Shown piece by piece: positions 1 through 7,185 of a stretch of DNA of 64,000 bases. The stretch's first letter is position 1. Each line of letters starts with the position of its first letter. Source of the DNA: Streptomyces sp. TRM68416 (GTDB taxonomy: Bacteria; Actinomycetota; Actinomycetes; Streptomycetales; Streptomycetaceae); NCBI RefSeq assembly GCF_014596915.1, contig NZ_JACVWU010000002.1:186001-250000 (forward strand), given 5' to 3'. Below the pieces are notes generated by a model. The model made no database searches. It was not told the DNA's origin and saw only the letters and a program-made list of their open reading frames with translations. The translations under genes were made by a program, and so were the position numbers.

Positions 1-136
1 TCGGCCCGAAGACGGGGTGGGTCGCGAGGTGTACCGCGCCGACGGGACGGCTGTTCACGCACACCTGGAAGTGGCGGGACAGCACCCCGTCGGCGGCACG
101 CTGAAGCGGCTCGGTCGGCCGCAGGGTCGTGGTCAT
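1..136 (-). CDS. Acetyltransferase-like protein, N-terminal fragment (cut by window edge)
   Basis: Only the first 45 or so codons are present, reading leftward out of the window; the ATG at 136 gives MTTTLRPTEPLQRAADG and later HFQVCVNSRPVGAVHLAT. The wording resembles N-termini of Streptomyces GNAT-type acetyltransferases, but no acetyl-CoA motif is visible, so the family call is tentative. The ATG has no clear Shine-Dalgarno sequence. The frame stays open upstream through a 30-bp tandem repeat, so the true start may be a GTG further right. The gene follows pabC in the same direction. Confidence 0.5.
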   Translation of the reverse strand, partial: MTTTLRPTEPLQRAADGVLSRHFQVCVNSRPVGAVHLATHPVFGP

Positions 137-180
137 CAGGGGTGTTCTACCCGCGGTGGAGGCCCGCGTCAGCTTCTTTT

Positions 181-300
181 CCGCGGCGGTCACGGAACCT
201 GACCCCACTTCCACGTCCGCGGCCGTCACGGATCCTGCTTCCACATCCGCGGCCGTGACGAATCCCGCGTCCGCACCCGCGACGGTCAGGGATCCTGGTC
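181..300 (-). repeat. Degenerate 30-bp tandem repeat, about 4 units
   Basis: Unit starts are at 181 (36 nt), 217 (30 nt), 247 (30 nt) and 277 (partial). Each begins CCGCGRCSGT and continues with a CACGGATCCTG-like core. The last unit contains the pabC stop codon. Read leftward in frame with the next gene, the units encode a decapeptide of the form GSVTAADVEA, with no stop up to the ATG at 136. Confidence 0.65.
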
Positions 301-1107
301 GTGCCCGGACCGCTCGTCGAAGACGCGCATGGCCTTCGCGGTCACCGGGCCCGGCGCGCCCGGCAGTTCGCGGTCGTCGACCCGGTGCACGGCCTGCACG
401 TCGCGCAGCGTCGAGGTGAGGAAGATCTCGTCGGCACGGTCCAGGACGTCCAGCGGCAGGTCGGTCTCCCTGGCGCCGGTCCACTCCACGGCCAGCGCGC
501 GCGTGATGCCGGGCAGGCAGCCGGAGGTGACCGGCGGGGTGTGGATCTCGCCGTCCAGGACGACGAAGACGTTCGACCCGGTGCCCTCGCAGAGTTGGCC
601 GACCGTGTTGCCGAACAGGGCCTCGGAGGCGCCGTGTTGGTGGGCGCGGGCGAGGGCGACGACGTTCTCGGCGTACGAGGTCGTCTTCAGGCCGGTGAGC
701 GCGCCGCGTTCGTTGCGGGTCCAGGGGACCGTGATCACGGCGGTGGAGTCGGGACGGCGGGTGGTCTCGCCGAGGGCGACCACGAGGGTCGGGCCGTGCT
801 CGCCGCGGTCGGAGCCGAGGGGGCCGTGGCCGCCGGTGTAGGTGATGCGCAGCCGGCCCAGCGGCATCGGGTTGGCGGCCAGAACGGCGGCGCAGGCGCG
901 CCGGATCTCGTCGTGGTCCGGGTCGGGCAGGCCGAGGCCCCGCGCGGAGCGGGTCAGCCGGTCCAGGTGCCGGGTGAGCGCGAACGGCTTGCCGTCGGTC
1001 GCCTTCACCGTCTCGAAGATGCCGTCGCCCACGGTCAGCCCGTGGTCGAAGACCGAGACGCGGGCGGACTCGATGTCCTGGAGTCCGCCGTCGAGCCAGA
1101 TCTTCAC
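286..1107 (-). CDS. pabC: Aminodeoxychorismate lyase (class IV PLP aminotransferase fold)
   Basis: A 273-residue fold-type IV PLP enzyme predicted to convert 4-amino-4-deoxychorismate to p-aminobenzoate and pyruvate for folate synthesis. The N-terminus KIWLDGGLQDIESARVSVFD is typical of the family. The PLP lysine is probably in GLKTTSYAEN (about residues 140-150), and the phosphate-binding CEGTGSNVFV follows. The GTG start at 1107 overlaps the pabB stop by 4 bp (GTGA), so the two are translationally coupled. A branched-chain or D-amino-acid aminotransferase is the main alternative, but the partner gene favours PabC. Confidence 0.85.
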   Translation of the reverse strand: MKIWLDGGLQDIESARVSVFDHGLTVGDGIFETVKATDGKPFALTRHLDRLTRSARGLGLPDPDHDEIRRACAAVLAANPMPLGRLRITYTGGHGPLGSDRGEHGPTLVVALGETTRRPDSTAVITVPWTRNERGALTGLKTTSYAENVVALARAHQHGASEALFGNTVGQLCEGTGSNVFVVLDGEIHTPPVTSGCLPGITRALAVEWTGARETDLPLDVLDRADEIFLTSTLRDVQAVHRVDDRELPGAPGPVTAKAMRVFDERSGHDQDP

Positions 1108-2150
1108 GTGCTCAGTCCCTCTCCACTCACGTCGTACTCTCCCGACGCTACCGCGAGCAGCCGGGACGCCTTCAGTTCGGTCTCCCGCCACTCCCCCTCG
1201 GGGTCGGAGCCCCAGGTGATGCCGGCGCCGGTGCCGAAGCGCAGCACGCCTTCCGTGCGGTCGATCCAGAACGTGCGGATCCCGACCGCCAGCTCGCCGG
1301 TGCCGCGGTCGGCGTCGACCCAGCCGACGCCGCCGCAGTACGGCCCCCTGGGTGCGGTCTCCAGCGCGTCGATGATCCGCAGGGCGCTGGACTTGGGCGC
1401 GCCGGTGACCGAGCCGGGCGGGAAGGCCGCGGCGAACAGCTCGGGCCAGCCGGCGTCCTCGCGCAGCTCGCCGCGGACGGTGGAGACGAGGTGCACCAGG
1501 CCCGGGTGCTTCTCCACGGCGCACAGGTCGGGGACGGTGACGGAGCCGGTGGCGCAGACCCGCCCGATGTCGTTGCGGACCAGGTCCACGATCATCACGT
1601 TCTCGGCGTAGTCCTTGTCCAGGAGGTCCGCCTCGGTGCGTCCGGTGCCCTTGATCGGCCCGGACTCGACGACCCGACCGTCCCGGCGCAGGAACAGCTC
1701 CGGAGAAGCGGTGGCGATCTCCACGCCGTACCCGGGCAGGCGGATCGTTCCTGCGTACGGTGCCGGGTTGCCGCGTGCCAGCAGGGCGGTGAGGGCGTCC
1801 ACGTCGGCATCGGGCGCGACCGGCGCCGAGAGGACCCGGCAGAGGTTCGCCTGGTAGACCTCGCCGGCCGCGATGTGCTCGCGGATCCGGCGGACCCCGG
1901 CCGTGTATCCGGCGTGGTCGAGGGAGGAGGTCCAGTCCCCGGCTGCCGGTCCCCGCCAGGCGCCCGGCACCGGGGCGGGCACGGGTGCCCGTGTCACGTC
2001 ACGGAAGCGGGCGCAGGTCAGCCGGCCCTCGAAGTCCGCGGCGACGGCCCAGAAGCCGGTGGAGTCGAGGGCCGCGGGGTCATGGGTGACGTCGAGGAGG
2101 CCGGTGGCGACGCGGTCACCGAAGCGGGCGAGGGGAGGGAGGTCGAGCAC
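1104..2150 (-). CDS. pabB: Aminodeoxychorismate synthase component I (chorismate-binding enzyme)
   Basis: A chorismate-binding protein that aminates chorismate to 4-amino-4-deoxychorismate with ammonia from a glutaminase partner. Visible family motifs are GEVYQANLCRVL, SPELFL, PIKGTGRT, DLVRNDIGRVC and PGSVTGAPK. The lysine in PIKGT is the residue typical of aminodeoxychorismate synthases, where anthranilate synthases have alanine. At 348 residues it is short and has no fused glutaminase domain. The GTG at 2150 is chosen because homology-like sequence starts at LDLPPLARFGD; its ribosome site is weak, and an ATG at 2261 is possible. It heads the pabB-pabC pair. Confidence 0.85.
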   Translation of the reverse strand: MLDLPPLARFGDRVATGLLDVTHDPAALDSTGFWAVAADFEGRLTCARFRDVTRAPVPAPVPGAWRGPAAGDWTSSLDHAGYTAGVRRIREHIAAGEVYQANLCRVLSAPVAPDADVDALTALLARGNPAPYAGTIRLPGYGVEIATASPELFLRRDGRVVESGPIKGTGRTEADLLDKDYAENVMIVDLVRNDIGRVCATGSVTVPDLCAVEKHPGLVHLVSTVRGELREDAGWPELFAAAFPPGSVTGAPKSSALRIIDALETAPRGPYCGGVGWVDADRGTGELAVGIRTFWIDRTEGVLRFGTGAGITWGSDPEGEWRETELKASRLLAVASGEYDVSGEGLST

Positions 2151-2269
2151 GTTGTCGAGTCTATGGCGGGTGTCTTCCGGGTGACCTGCGCATGTCTTCG
2201 CGGGCGTCCTGGGCGGGTGTCCGGGCAGGTCCGCGCAGGTCCGGCGCAGCACGCTGCACAAACGCGTTT

Positions 2270-2297
2270 TTGTACTGGCCCAGGAATCCGCTAGAGT
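2270..2297 (+). promoter_or_regulatory. Putative promoter of the tRNA cluster
   Basis: TTGTAC at 2270-2275 and TAGAGT at 2292-2297 are separated by 16 bp. This fits a housekeeping-sigma promoter about 40 bp before the first tRNA. Inference from consensus only. Confidence 0.5.
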
Positions 2298-2338
2298 TCA
2301 ACACGTCGCCGGGACGCGCAAGCGGAACGGAAAGACAG

Positions 2339-2411
2339 GCGAACGTAGCTCAGTTGGTAGAGCGCAACCTTGCCAAGGTTGAGGTCGCGAGTTCGAACCT
2401 CGTCGTTCGCT
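2339..2411 (+). tRNA. tRNA-Gly (anticodon GCC)
   Basis: A 73-nt cloverleaf. The acceptor strand GCGAACG pairs with CGTTCGC, the anticodon loop is TTGCCAA and the T-loop is GTTCGAAC. The discriminator base is T and CCA is not encoded. First gene of a five-tRNA cluster. Confidence 0.95.
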
Positions 2412-2450
2412 CGAAAGAGCAAGGGGATCATCCCGAACCCCTACACTCCT

Positions 2451-2521
2451 GGTGGAGTGGCCGAGAGGCGAGGCAACGGCCTGCAAAGCCGTCTACACGG
2501 GTTCAAATCCCGTCTCCACCT
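2451..2521 (+). tRNA. tRNA-Cys (anticodon GCA)
   Basis: A 71-nt cloverleaf. The acceptor GGTGGAG pairs with CTCCACC, the anticodon loop is CTGCAAA, the T-loop is GTTCAAAT, and the discriminator T is normal for tRNA-Cys. CCA is not encoded. Confidence 0.95.
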
Positions 2522-2525
2522 CCAA

Positions 2526-2597
2526 GGACGATTAGCTCAGCGGGAGAGCGCTTCCCTGACACGGAAGAGGTCACTGGTTCAATCCCAGTATCGTCCA
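2526..2597 (+). tRNA. tRNA-Val (anticodon GAC), copy 1
   Basis: A 72-nt cloverleaf with acceptor GGACGAT paired to ATCGTCC, anticodon loop CTGACAC and discriminator A. It starts 5 nt after tRNA-Cys, so both are surely in one precursor. It is identical to copy 3. Confidence 0.95.
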
Positions 2598-2637
2598 CTG
2601 AGGCCTTCGGGCTTCGGGAGCCGCAAGGCTTCGACCC

Positions 2638-2709
2638 GCGCGATTAGCTCAGCGGGAGAGCGCTTCCCTGACACGGAAGAGGTCACTGGTTCAATCCCAG
2701 TATCGCGCA
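2638..2709 (+). tRNA. tRNA-Val (anticodon GAC), copy 2 with altered acceptor stem
   Basis: Same body as copies 1 and 3, but the acceptor strand is GCGCGAT paired with ATCGCGC. Positions 2 and 3 and their partners 71 and 70 all differ, so base pairing is kept by compensatory change. This argues that the copy is still functional. Confidence 0.95.
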
Positions 2710-2748
2710 CGCATGATCCGATCCGCGGCCTTCGGGCCGTGATCCCGA

Positions 2749-2820
2749 GGACGATTAGCTCAGCGGGAGAGCGCTTCCCTGACACGGAAGAGGTCACTGG
2801 TTCAATCCCAGTATCGTCCA
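2749..2820 (+). tRNA. tRNA-Val (anticodon GAC), copy 3
   Basis: 72 nt, identical to copy 1 (acceptor GGACGAT with ATCGTCC). Last gene of the cluster, followed 8 nt later by a strong terminator hairpin. Confidence 0.95.
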
Positions 2821-2828
2821 CGCACCGC

Positions 2829-2861
2829 AAGCCCCCGGTCGCTCGCCGCGACCGGGGGCTT
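2829..2861 (+). terminator. Terminator of the tRNA cluster
   Basis: AAGCCCCCGGTCGC and GCGACCGGGGGCTT form a near-perfect 14-bp stem with a short loop. The flanking A and T runs are too short for a strong U-tract, as is usual in Streptomyces. It also lies just past the convergent gene ending at 2876. Confidence 0.85.
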
Positions 2862-2875
2862 CGTCGTGCGGTGGA

Positions 2876-3187
2876 TCAGCTGGAGAACAGCATGTGGCCG
2901 AAGCTCTTGTGGCGCTTACGGCCGTAGTGGCCGCCGTGGTGACCGCCGGGGTGCGGGGCTCCCCAGGCGGGTGCCGCCGGGGCGACGGGGGCAGCGGGGG
3001 CGGCCGGGTAGGCCTGCGGGGCGGCCGGGGGCGGCGGGGCGGGCTGGGACCACTGGGACTCCAGACGGGTCAGGGCCTCCAGCTCGCCGTAGTCGAGAAA
3101 GATCCCGCGGCAGCCGCTGCACTGCTCGATCTGGACGCCGTTGCGGTTGTAGGTGTGCATCGCTGCACGGCACTTCGGACACTGCAT
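2876..3187 (-). CDS. Small zinc-ribbon protein (zf-TFIIB type)
   Basis: A 103-residue protein that starts MQCPKCRAAMHTYNRNG. It has two CxxC knuckles, CPKC at residues 3-6 and CSGCRGIFLDYGELE at about 28-42, the arrangement of the zf-TFIIB family. The rest is low complexity: a Pro/Ala-rich linker, then a Gly/His segment (GGHHGGHYG) and a basic end. A GAGGAG ribosome site precedes the ATG. The function is unknown; the knuckles probably bind zinc, and the His-rich tail might bind metal too. Confidence 0.8.
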   Translation of the reverse strand: MQCPKCRAAMHTYNRNGVQIEQCSGCRGIFLDYGELEALTRLESQWSQPAPPPPAAPQAYPAAPAAPVAPAAPAWGAPHPGGHHGGHYGRKRHKSFGHMLFSS

Positions 3188-3267
3188 GGTCGGCTCAACT
3201 CCTCGCCGGTCGGTCCTGCTTCGCGTATCGCCAGGACAGACACTGTCCGGCTGCGGTCGGTTGCACC

Positions 3268-4242
3268 CTACTTGGCGGATTCGTACGTCAACTCGGGTGG
3301 TGCGGCGGCCATTCGGACACATGCGTCGATCAAGGACTCCTCGACCTCGTCCAGGGGGCGGCCGGCCGCGGTCGCCTTGGTGATCGCGGTGGCGGCGGTC
3401 TGGACGGTGAGGGCGCGGGCCGGGACGTCCAGGGCGGGCCACGGGTCGCCGTCGGCGGGGACCGCGGGGCCGCCGGCCGTGCGGTACGCGGTCAGGAAGC
3501 GGGTCCATTCGTCGGGCGGGAGGAGTCCGCAGGCGTACCAGGCGGCGGGGCGGGCGAGATCCCAGGCGGGGTTGCCGGTGCCGAGGTCGTCGACGTCGAT
3601 GAGGAGCCAGGGGCCGTGCGGGGCGGGATGGCGGACGAGTTGGCCCAGGTGGAAGTCGCCGTGGCAGAGGGCGGGTGTGGGGGTGGGGATGGCGTGGACC
3701 GGGGTGGAGGCCTCGGCGCGGGCCCAGGCGGGAAGGGATTGCCAGGCGCGGAGGACGGGGGGTGCGGCGGGGTGGGGTGCCGTTGCGGTTGCCGTGCGGA
3801 GGCGGGTGACGGCCCTTGCGGCCTTGTGCGGGCCGCGCATGGGGGGCAGGGGGGTGGTGACGAGAGTGGGGGCTCGGTGGAGGCGGGCCAGGAGGGTGGC
3901 GGCGGACTCCCACGGGGCGTCGTCCGGGGATGCGGGATCGACGGGGGTGCCGTACGGCCAGCAGGTCACCAGGCGGCCGTGCAGGGGGGCCGGGGTGGGG
4001 GTGAGCGGGGGGAGGAGTACGTCGGGGAGGGCTGTGGCCGTGGCGAGGCGGAGGGCGAGTTCGGTGGGGTCGGTGTCCGGGGCGTGCGCCTTCGCGACGG
4101 TGTCCGCGTGGCGGACGACCGTGCCGTCGGGGCGGTCGGCGAGGGTGGCGGGGGTTCCGCAGGGGCAGGCGGATGCGCGGGAGTGCGCGGTGGCCCTGGC
4201 TGCGCGGGTCAGCTCGGGCAGGAGGGGGTTCTTCGGTGTCAC
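3268..4242 (-). CDS. Aminoglycoside phosphotransferase-family (kinase-like) protein
   Basis: A 324-residue protein of the APH/choline-kinase fold. The catalytic loop is LCHGDFHLGQLV at about residues 192-203 and the metal-binding motif is LLIDVDDLGTGNPAWDLA at about 215-232, which match the Brenner and DFG-equivalent motifs. The substrate cannot be deduced, and in this family it need not be an antibiotic. A GTG start at 4242 behind GGGAG is chosen; a longer frame upstream runs into repeat DNA and looks non-coding. It lies downstream of the repeat-rich gap at 4243-4902. Confidence 0.8.
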   Translation of the reverse strand: MTPKNPLLPELTRAARATAHSRASACPCGTPATLADRPDGTVVRHADTVAKAHAPDTDPTELALRLATATALPDVLLPPLTPTPAPLHGRLVTCWPYGTPVDPASPDDAPWESAATLLARLHRAPTLVTTPLPPMRGPHKAARAVTRLRTATATAPHPAAPPVLRAWQSLPAWARAEASTPVHAIPTPTPALCHGDFHLGQLVRHPAPHGPWLLIDVDDLGTGNPAWDLARPAAWYACGLLPPDEWTRFLTAYRTAGGPAVPADGDPWPALDVPARALTVQTAATAITKATAAGRPLDEVEESLIDACVRMAAAPPELTYESAK

Positions 4243-4424
4243 GGGGCTCCCTGCGGGCGCGGGTGGTTCTGCGGGTGAGCGTACGCGGGTGGGCTGCGGG
4301 GCTTGAGCGGGTGCGTGGGTGGCGTCGTCTGGGGTGCTCGGGCGGCGGGCAGCGGGGTTGCCACCGCCCGAGCTGCGCGGCCCCGGGTCCACGGGTGCCG
4401 CCGGTTGCGCCGCCGGGGGGGTCG

Positions 4425-4475
4425 CGCAGCCCGGCGCTACCGGGGTGCCGCCTGCGCCCACCCGTGCCGCCCCAG
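4425..4475 (+). repeat. 51-bp dispersed repeat, copy A
   Basis: Identical over 51 bp to 33804-33854; both begin CGCAGCCCGGCGCTACCGGG. In both places a GGGGCGCGGGGAACTGCGCG element follows, about 100 bp on here and about 150 bp on in the other copy, so the two regions share an overall plan. Confidence 0.85.
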
Positions 4476-4578
4476 GCGGCACGCATGCCCGCAGCACGGA
4501 CGGCGAAGCGAGCCAGCACCGCCCGCCCAGGCGGACGCCGCCCCGGCCGCCACACACCCACAGACGCAGCGCCCCCCA

Positions 4579-4607
4579 AGGGGCGCGGGGAACTGCGCGA
4601 CCAGCCC
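4579..4607 (+). repeat. GGGGCGCGGGGAACTGCGCG dispersed element, copy 1
   Basis: The same element occurs at 34001-34030 (+) and 27428-27456 (-), always between genes. I recall this word as abundant between genes in many Streptomyces genomes; its function is unknown. Confidence 0.8.
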
Positions 4608-4781
4608 ACGCATGGCCGCGGGTGGTCGTGTACGAGGCCCGCCCTCTGCCGCCCGCAGGGCGAATGGAGTGGGGCGATGCCTGCCCCGGGAGGGCTCGGC
4701 TGTCCCGGGGCGTCTGGTCGGGCGGCGAGTATGGACGCCCGGTCTGCGGCTTGCGCACGGAGTGTCGTCGTGGGCATGGCA

Positions 4782-4818
4782 ATGCCGGCGCAGCTCCCCA
4801 GCTGCGCCGGCATTTTTT
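4782..4818 (+). terminator. Strong rho-independent terminator
   Basis: ATGCCGGCGCAGCT, CCCC and AGCTGCGCCGGCAT form a perfect 14-bp stem followed by six T on the + strand. No + strand gene precedes it, so it either ends an unrecognised short transcript or works in reverse for the small gene at 4903-5082. Confidence 0.8.
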
Positions 4819-4902
4819 GCCGTCCGCCGCACCCCCGTCCCCACGGGGTTTCATGGGTGGATGTCCCCGCCCGGACCGCTCTTCCGGGCCTGGGGTCGCC
4901 GC

Positions 4903-5082
4903 TCAGCGCCCCAGCATCACGCCCACGGACGACGCTTGTGTGGCCACTGTCTCCCACCCGTCGAAGACGAGGAGGAGCAGGGCTGCCAGGGGGAGGGCCA
5001 TAAGTGTCGCCACCAGGGGGTGGCGCCGGCCTTGGCGGCGCTGAGGTGTGCGGAGCAGTGTCCGCGGTGCCGTCTGGGCCAT
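4903..5082 (-). CDS. Small single-pass membrane protein, hypothetical
   Basis: A 59-residue product: a basic N-terminus (MAQTAPRTLLRTPQRRQGRR), one hydrophobic segment LVATLMALPLAALLLLVF at about residues 23-40, and a short polar tail ending SVGVMLGR. The ATG is preceded by GGAGAGGGACC. The basic start suggests the N-terminus faces the cytoplasm. It is followed on its own strand by a large palindrome at 4782-4818. No family was recognised. The good ribosome site, hydrophobic segment and stop favour a real gene. Confidence 0.6.
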   Translation of the reverse strand: MAQTAPRTLLRTPQRRQGRRHPLVATLMALPLAALLLLVFDGWETVATQASSVGVMLGR

Positions 5083-5278
5083 GGTCCCTCTCCTGACCGT
5101 TCCGTTGTCGTTGGCAGCGGCGGGTGTCTGACCTCGGGGGACGAGTGCGCCACCCGCCGCTTGACCTCAAATCTACGGGCGCGGCGGATGCCGGACGTCA
5201 TGCCCTCGTACCGATTGCCGGGCCTCCCGGAGGATGAGCCGTGCGCGGGCGACTACTCCCCTGGGTGGAGACGGAGAC

Positions 5279-5554
5279 CTAGGTCTCGGGGTCTTCCCGG
5301 AGGGGGCGCCCGGTGTGCCCTGCTTTCTCCGAGCTGTCCTCCCGCGGCACCGGCTGCTCGACCAGCGCCAGGACCCGGTTCGCCATGAAACGGGCCGTAC
5401 GGACGACGGAGCCGCTGCGGGTGACTTCGCTCACTTCCACCACCCCCCGGCGCACCGCCGTCTCCACCCGGCGGCCCGCCCTGCTCGCCACCACCTCGTA
5501 CGTGCGGGTCGTGTCCCCCGCGTCCACGACTATCTCCACGCGATCACCCTTCAC
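5279..5554 (-). CDS. Small basic protein, hypothetical
   Basis: A 91-residue product starting MKGDRVEIVVDAGDTTRTYEV (GTG start) with alternating hydrophobic residues that suggest a small beta-rich fold. It continues RFMANRVLALVEQPVPRED and ends in a charged tail. AAGGGGGAT lies about 7 nt before the GTG. No signal peptide or membrane segment is visible. Such small proteins recur in Streptomyces, but I assign no function. It diverges from the kinase gene at 5751. Confidence 0.65.
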   Translation of the reverse strand: MKGDRVEIVVDAGDTTRTYEVVASRAGRRVETAVRRGVVEVSEVTRSGSVVRTARFMANRVLALVEQPVPREDSSEKAGHTGRPLREDPET

Positions 5555-5750
5555 GGGTTCAATCCCCCTTCTGTGACGGGTGGTTGGCAGCGCGGTCAGG
5601 CCGAAGTGCGCCTGTCCACCGGCTCCCTGACCACTTCTCAAGTCTCCCACCGGGCACTGACAATCCGTCGAACCGAGAGGGCGCGGCCTCTGCGCGCAGG
5701 GGGCCGCGGAAACGTAAGCTGTGGCTCGTCACAGGGACCGGGCAGCGGGG

Positions 5751-7166
5751 ATGAACATGGCGATGATGCGCCTGAGGCGCGAGGACCCGCGCGTCGTCGG
5801 CTCGTTCAGGCTTCACAGACGGCTCGGCGCGGGTGGGATGGGCGTGGTCTACCTGGGCTCCGACAAGAAGGGGCAGCGGGTCGCGCTGAAGGTCATCCGG
5901 CCCGACCTGGCCGAGGACCAGGAGTTCCGGTCCCGCTTCGCACGTGAGGTGTCCGCCGCCCGGCGCATCCGGGGCGGGTGCACCGCGCGGCTCGTCGCGG
6001 CCGATCTCGACGCCGACCGGCCCTGGTTCGCCACCCAGTACGTTCCCGGGCCGTCCCTGCACGACAAGGTCGCCGACGAGGGCTCGCTGGTCGCGGCGGA
6101 GGTCGCCGCCATCGGGGCCGCCCTGTCGGAGGGGCTGGTCGCCGTGCACGAGGCCGGGGTGGTGCACCGCGACCTCAAGCCGTCCAACATCCTGCTCTCC
6201 CCCAAGGGCCCGCGGATCATCGACTTCGGCATCGCCTGGGCCACGGGCGCCTCGACGCTCACCCACGTGGGCACGGCCGTCGGCTCACCGGGCTTCCTCG
6301 CCCCGGAGCAGGTGCGCGGCGCCGCCGTCACCCCGGCCACGGACGTGTTCTCGCTGGGGGCGACCCTGGCGTACGCCTCGATGGGTGACTCGCCCTTCGG
6401 GCACGGCAGTTCCGAGGTGATGCTGTACCGGGTCGTGCACGAGGAGCCGCAGCTGCACGGCGTGCCCGACGCGCTGGCCCCCCTCGTACGCGCCTGTCTG
6501 GCCAAGGACCCCGACGAACGGCCCAGCACGCTGCAGTTGTCGCTGCGCCTGAAGGAGATCGCGGCCCGGGAGGCGCAGGGGCTCGCCGAGCTGCGTCCGC
6601 CCGCTCCGCGCGCGGGGGACGCGGAGCGGCCGACCGGGCGGCTCGCCGAGGGCTATCCGGAGCGCACCCAGCGGCGCCCACAGGGGCAGCCGGGCGGCGG
6701 GCAGGGCACTCCCCCGCCGCGGGGCGCCGGTCCTTCCTCCCGTGGTCCCGCTCCCTCCCGGGGCGGCAGCCCCTCGCGCGGGGGGACGGCCTCGTCCGGC
6801 CGGGCCGGGGCACGGCCCACGCCCGCGCAGCGGAACACGCGGTCGGGCAGCGGGAGCAGGCCGGCCCCGCGCAGTGGGACCGGTCGTCCGGCGCCCCGGA
6901 ACACGGGCACGGGACGGCGTCCCGCCAATCCGCAGTTGCTGCGGCAGCGGCTGTTCGTGTTCGTCGTGGTGACCCTGCTGGTCGCGCTGGGCATCGCCGC
7001 GGCGCAGGGCTGCCAGGGCCCGCAGCGGGGACTCGGCGACGACAACGGCGTCGTACGGCAGGAGCGATCGGCGCGGCCGTCGCCGGGGTACGAGCCGCTG
7101 GACGGGCCGTTGATGTCCGAGCGGTACGCGTCGACGCTCGAGGCGACGCCCGAGGCGACCGAGTAG
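5751..7166 (+). CDS. Membrane Ser/Thr protein kinase (Hanks type)
   Basis: A 471-residue protein with an N-terminal kinase domain: glycine loop GAGGMGVVYLG at 26-36, VALK lysine at about 47, catalytic loop HRDLKPSN at about 139-146, DFGIAW at about 158 and GSPGFLAPEQV in the activation segment. A Pro/Arg/Gly-rich juxtamembrane linker leads to a transmembrane helix (RLFVFVVVTLLVALGIAAA, about 400-418) and a short extracytoplasmic tail. There are no PASTA repeats, so it is not a PknB orthologue. Targets are unknown. The ATG at 5751 is chosen because it fits the family N-terminus; ATGs at 5757 and 5763 are close alternatives. Confidence 0.88.
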   Translation: MNMAMMRLRREDPRVVGSFRLHRRLGAGGMGVVYLGSDKKGQRVALKVIRPDLAEDQEFRSRFAREVSAARRIRGGCTARLVAADLDADRPWFATQYVPGPSLHDKVADEGSLVAAEVAAIGAALSEGLVAVHEAGVVHRDLKPSNILLSPKGPRIIDFGIAWATGASTLTHVGTAVGSPGFLAPEQVRGAAVTPATDVFSLGATLAYASMGDSPFGHGSSEVMLYRVVHEEPQLHGVPDALAPLVRACLAKDPDERPSTLQLSLRLKEIAAREAQGLAELRPPAPRAGDAERPTGRLAEGYPERTQRRPQGQPGGGQGTPPPRGAGPSSRGPAPSRGGSPSRGGTASSGRAGARPTPAQRNTRSGSGSRPAPRSGTGRPAPRNTGTGRRPANPQLLRQRLFVFVVVTLLVALGIAAAQGCQGPQRGLGDDNGVVRQERSARPSPGYEPLDGPLMSERYASTLEATPEATE

Positions 7167-7185
7167 CCGCGGCCGCCGCGCTCGG

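Larger units (their letters stand above)
4243..4902. other. 660-bp non-coding region made largely of dispersed repeats
   Basis: No gene with convincing start, ribosome site or family resemblance was found. The stretch carries a 51-bp repeat core (4425-4475), a GGGGCGCGGGGAACTGCGCG element (4579-4607), GC-rich palindromes and a strong hairpin terminator at 4782-4818. Confidence 0.6.

Noticed and set aside
1108..1524. N-terminal extension of PabC up to 1524
   Set aside because: The extension is translated over the pabB 3' end in another frame; the family N-terminus KIWLDGG begins at the GTG at 1107, which overlaps the pabB stop.
2526..2820. Three near-identical 72-bp repeats with variable spacers, CRISPR-like at first sight
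   Set aside because: They fold as tRNA-Val with correct anticodon loops, and spacer and unit lengths do not fit a CRISPR.
2370..2927. Open frames over the tRNA cluster with a repeated AISSAGERFPDTEEVTGSIPVS-like peptide
   Set aside because: The repeat is simply the three tRNA-Val genes translated; not a protein.
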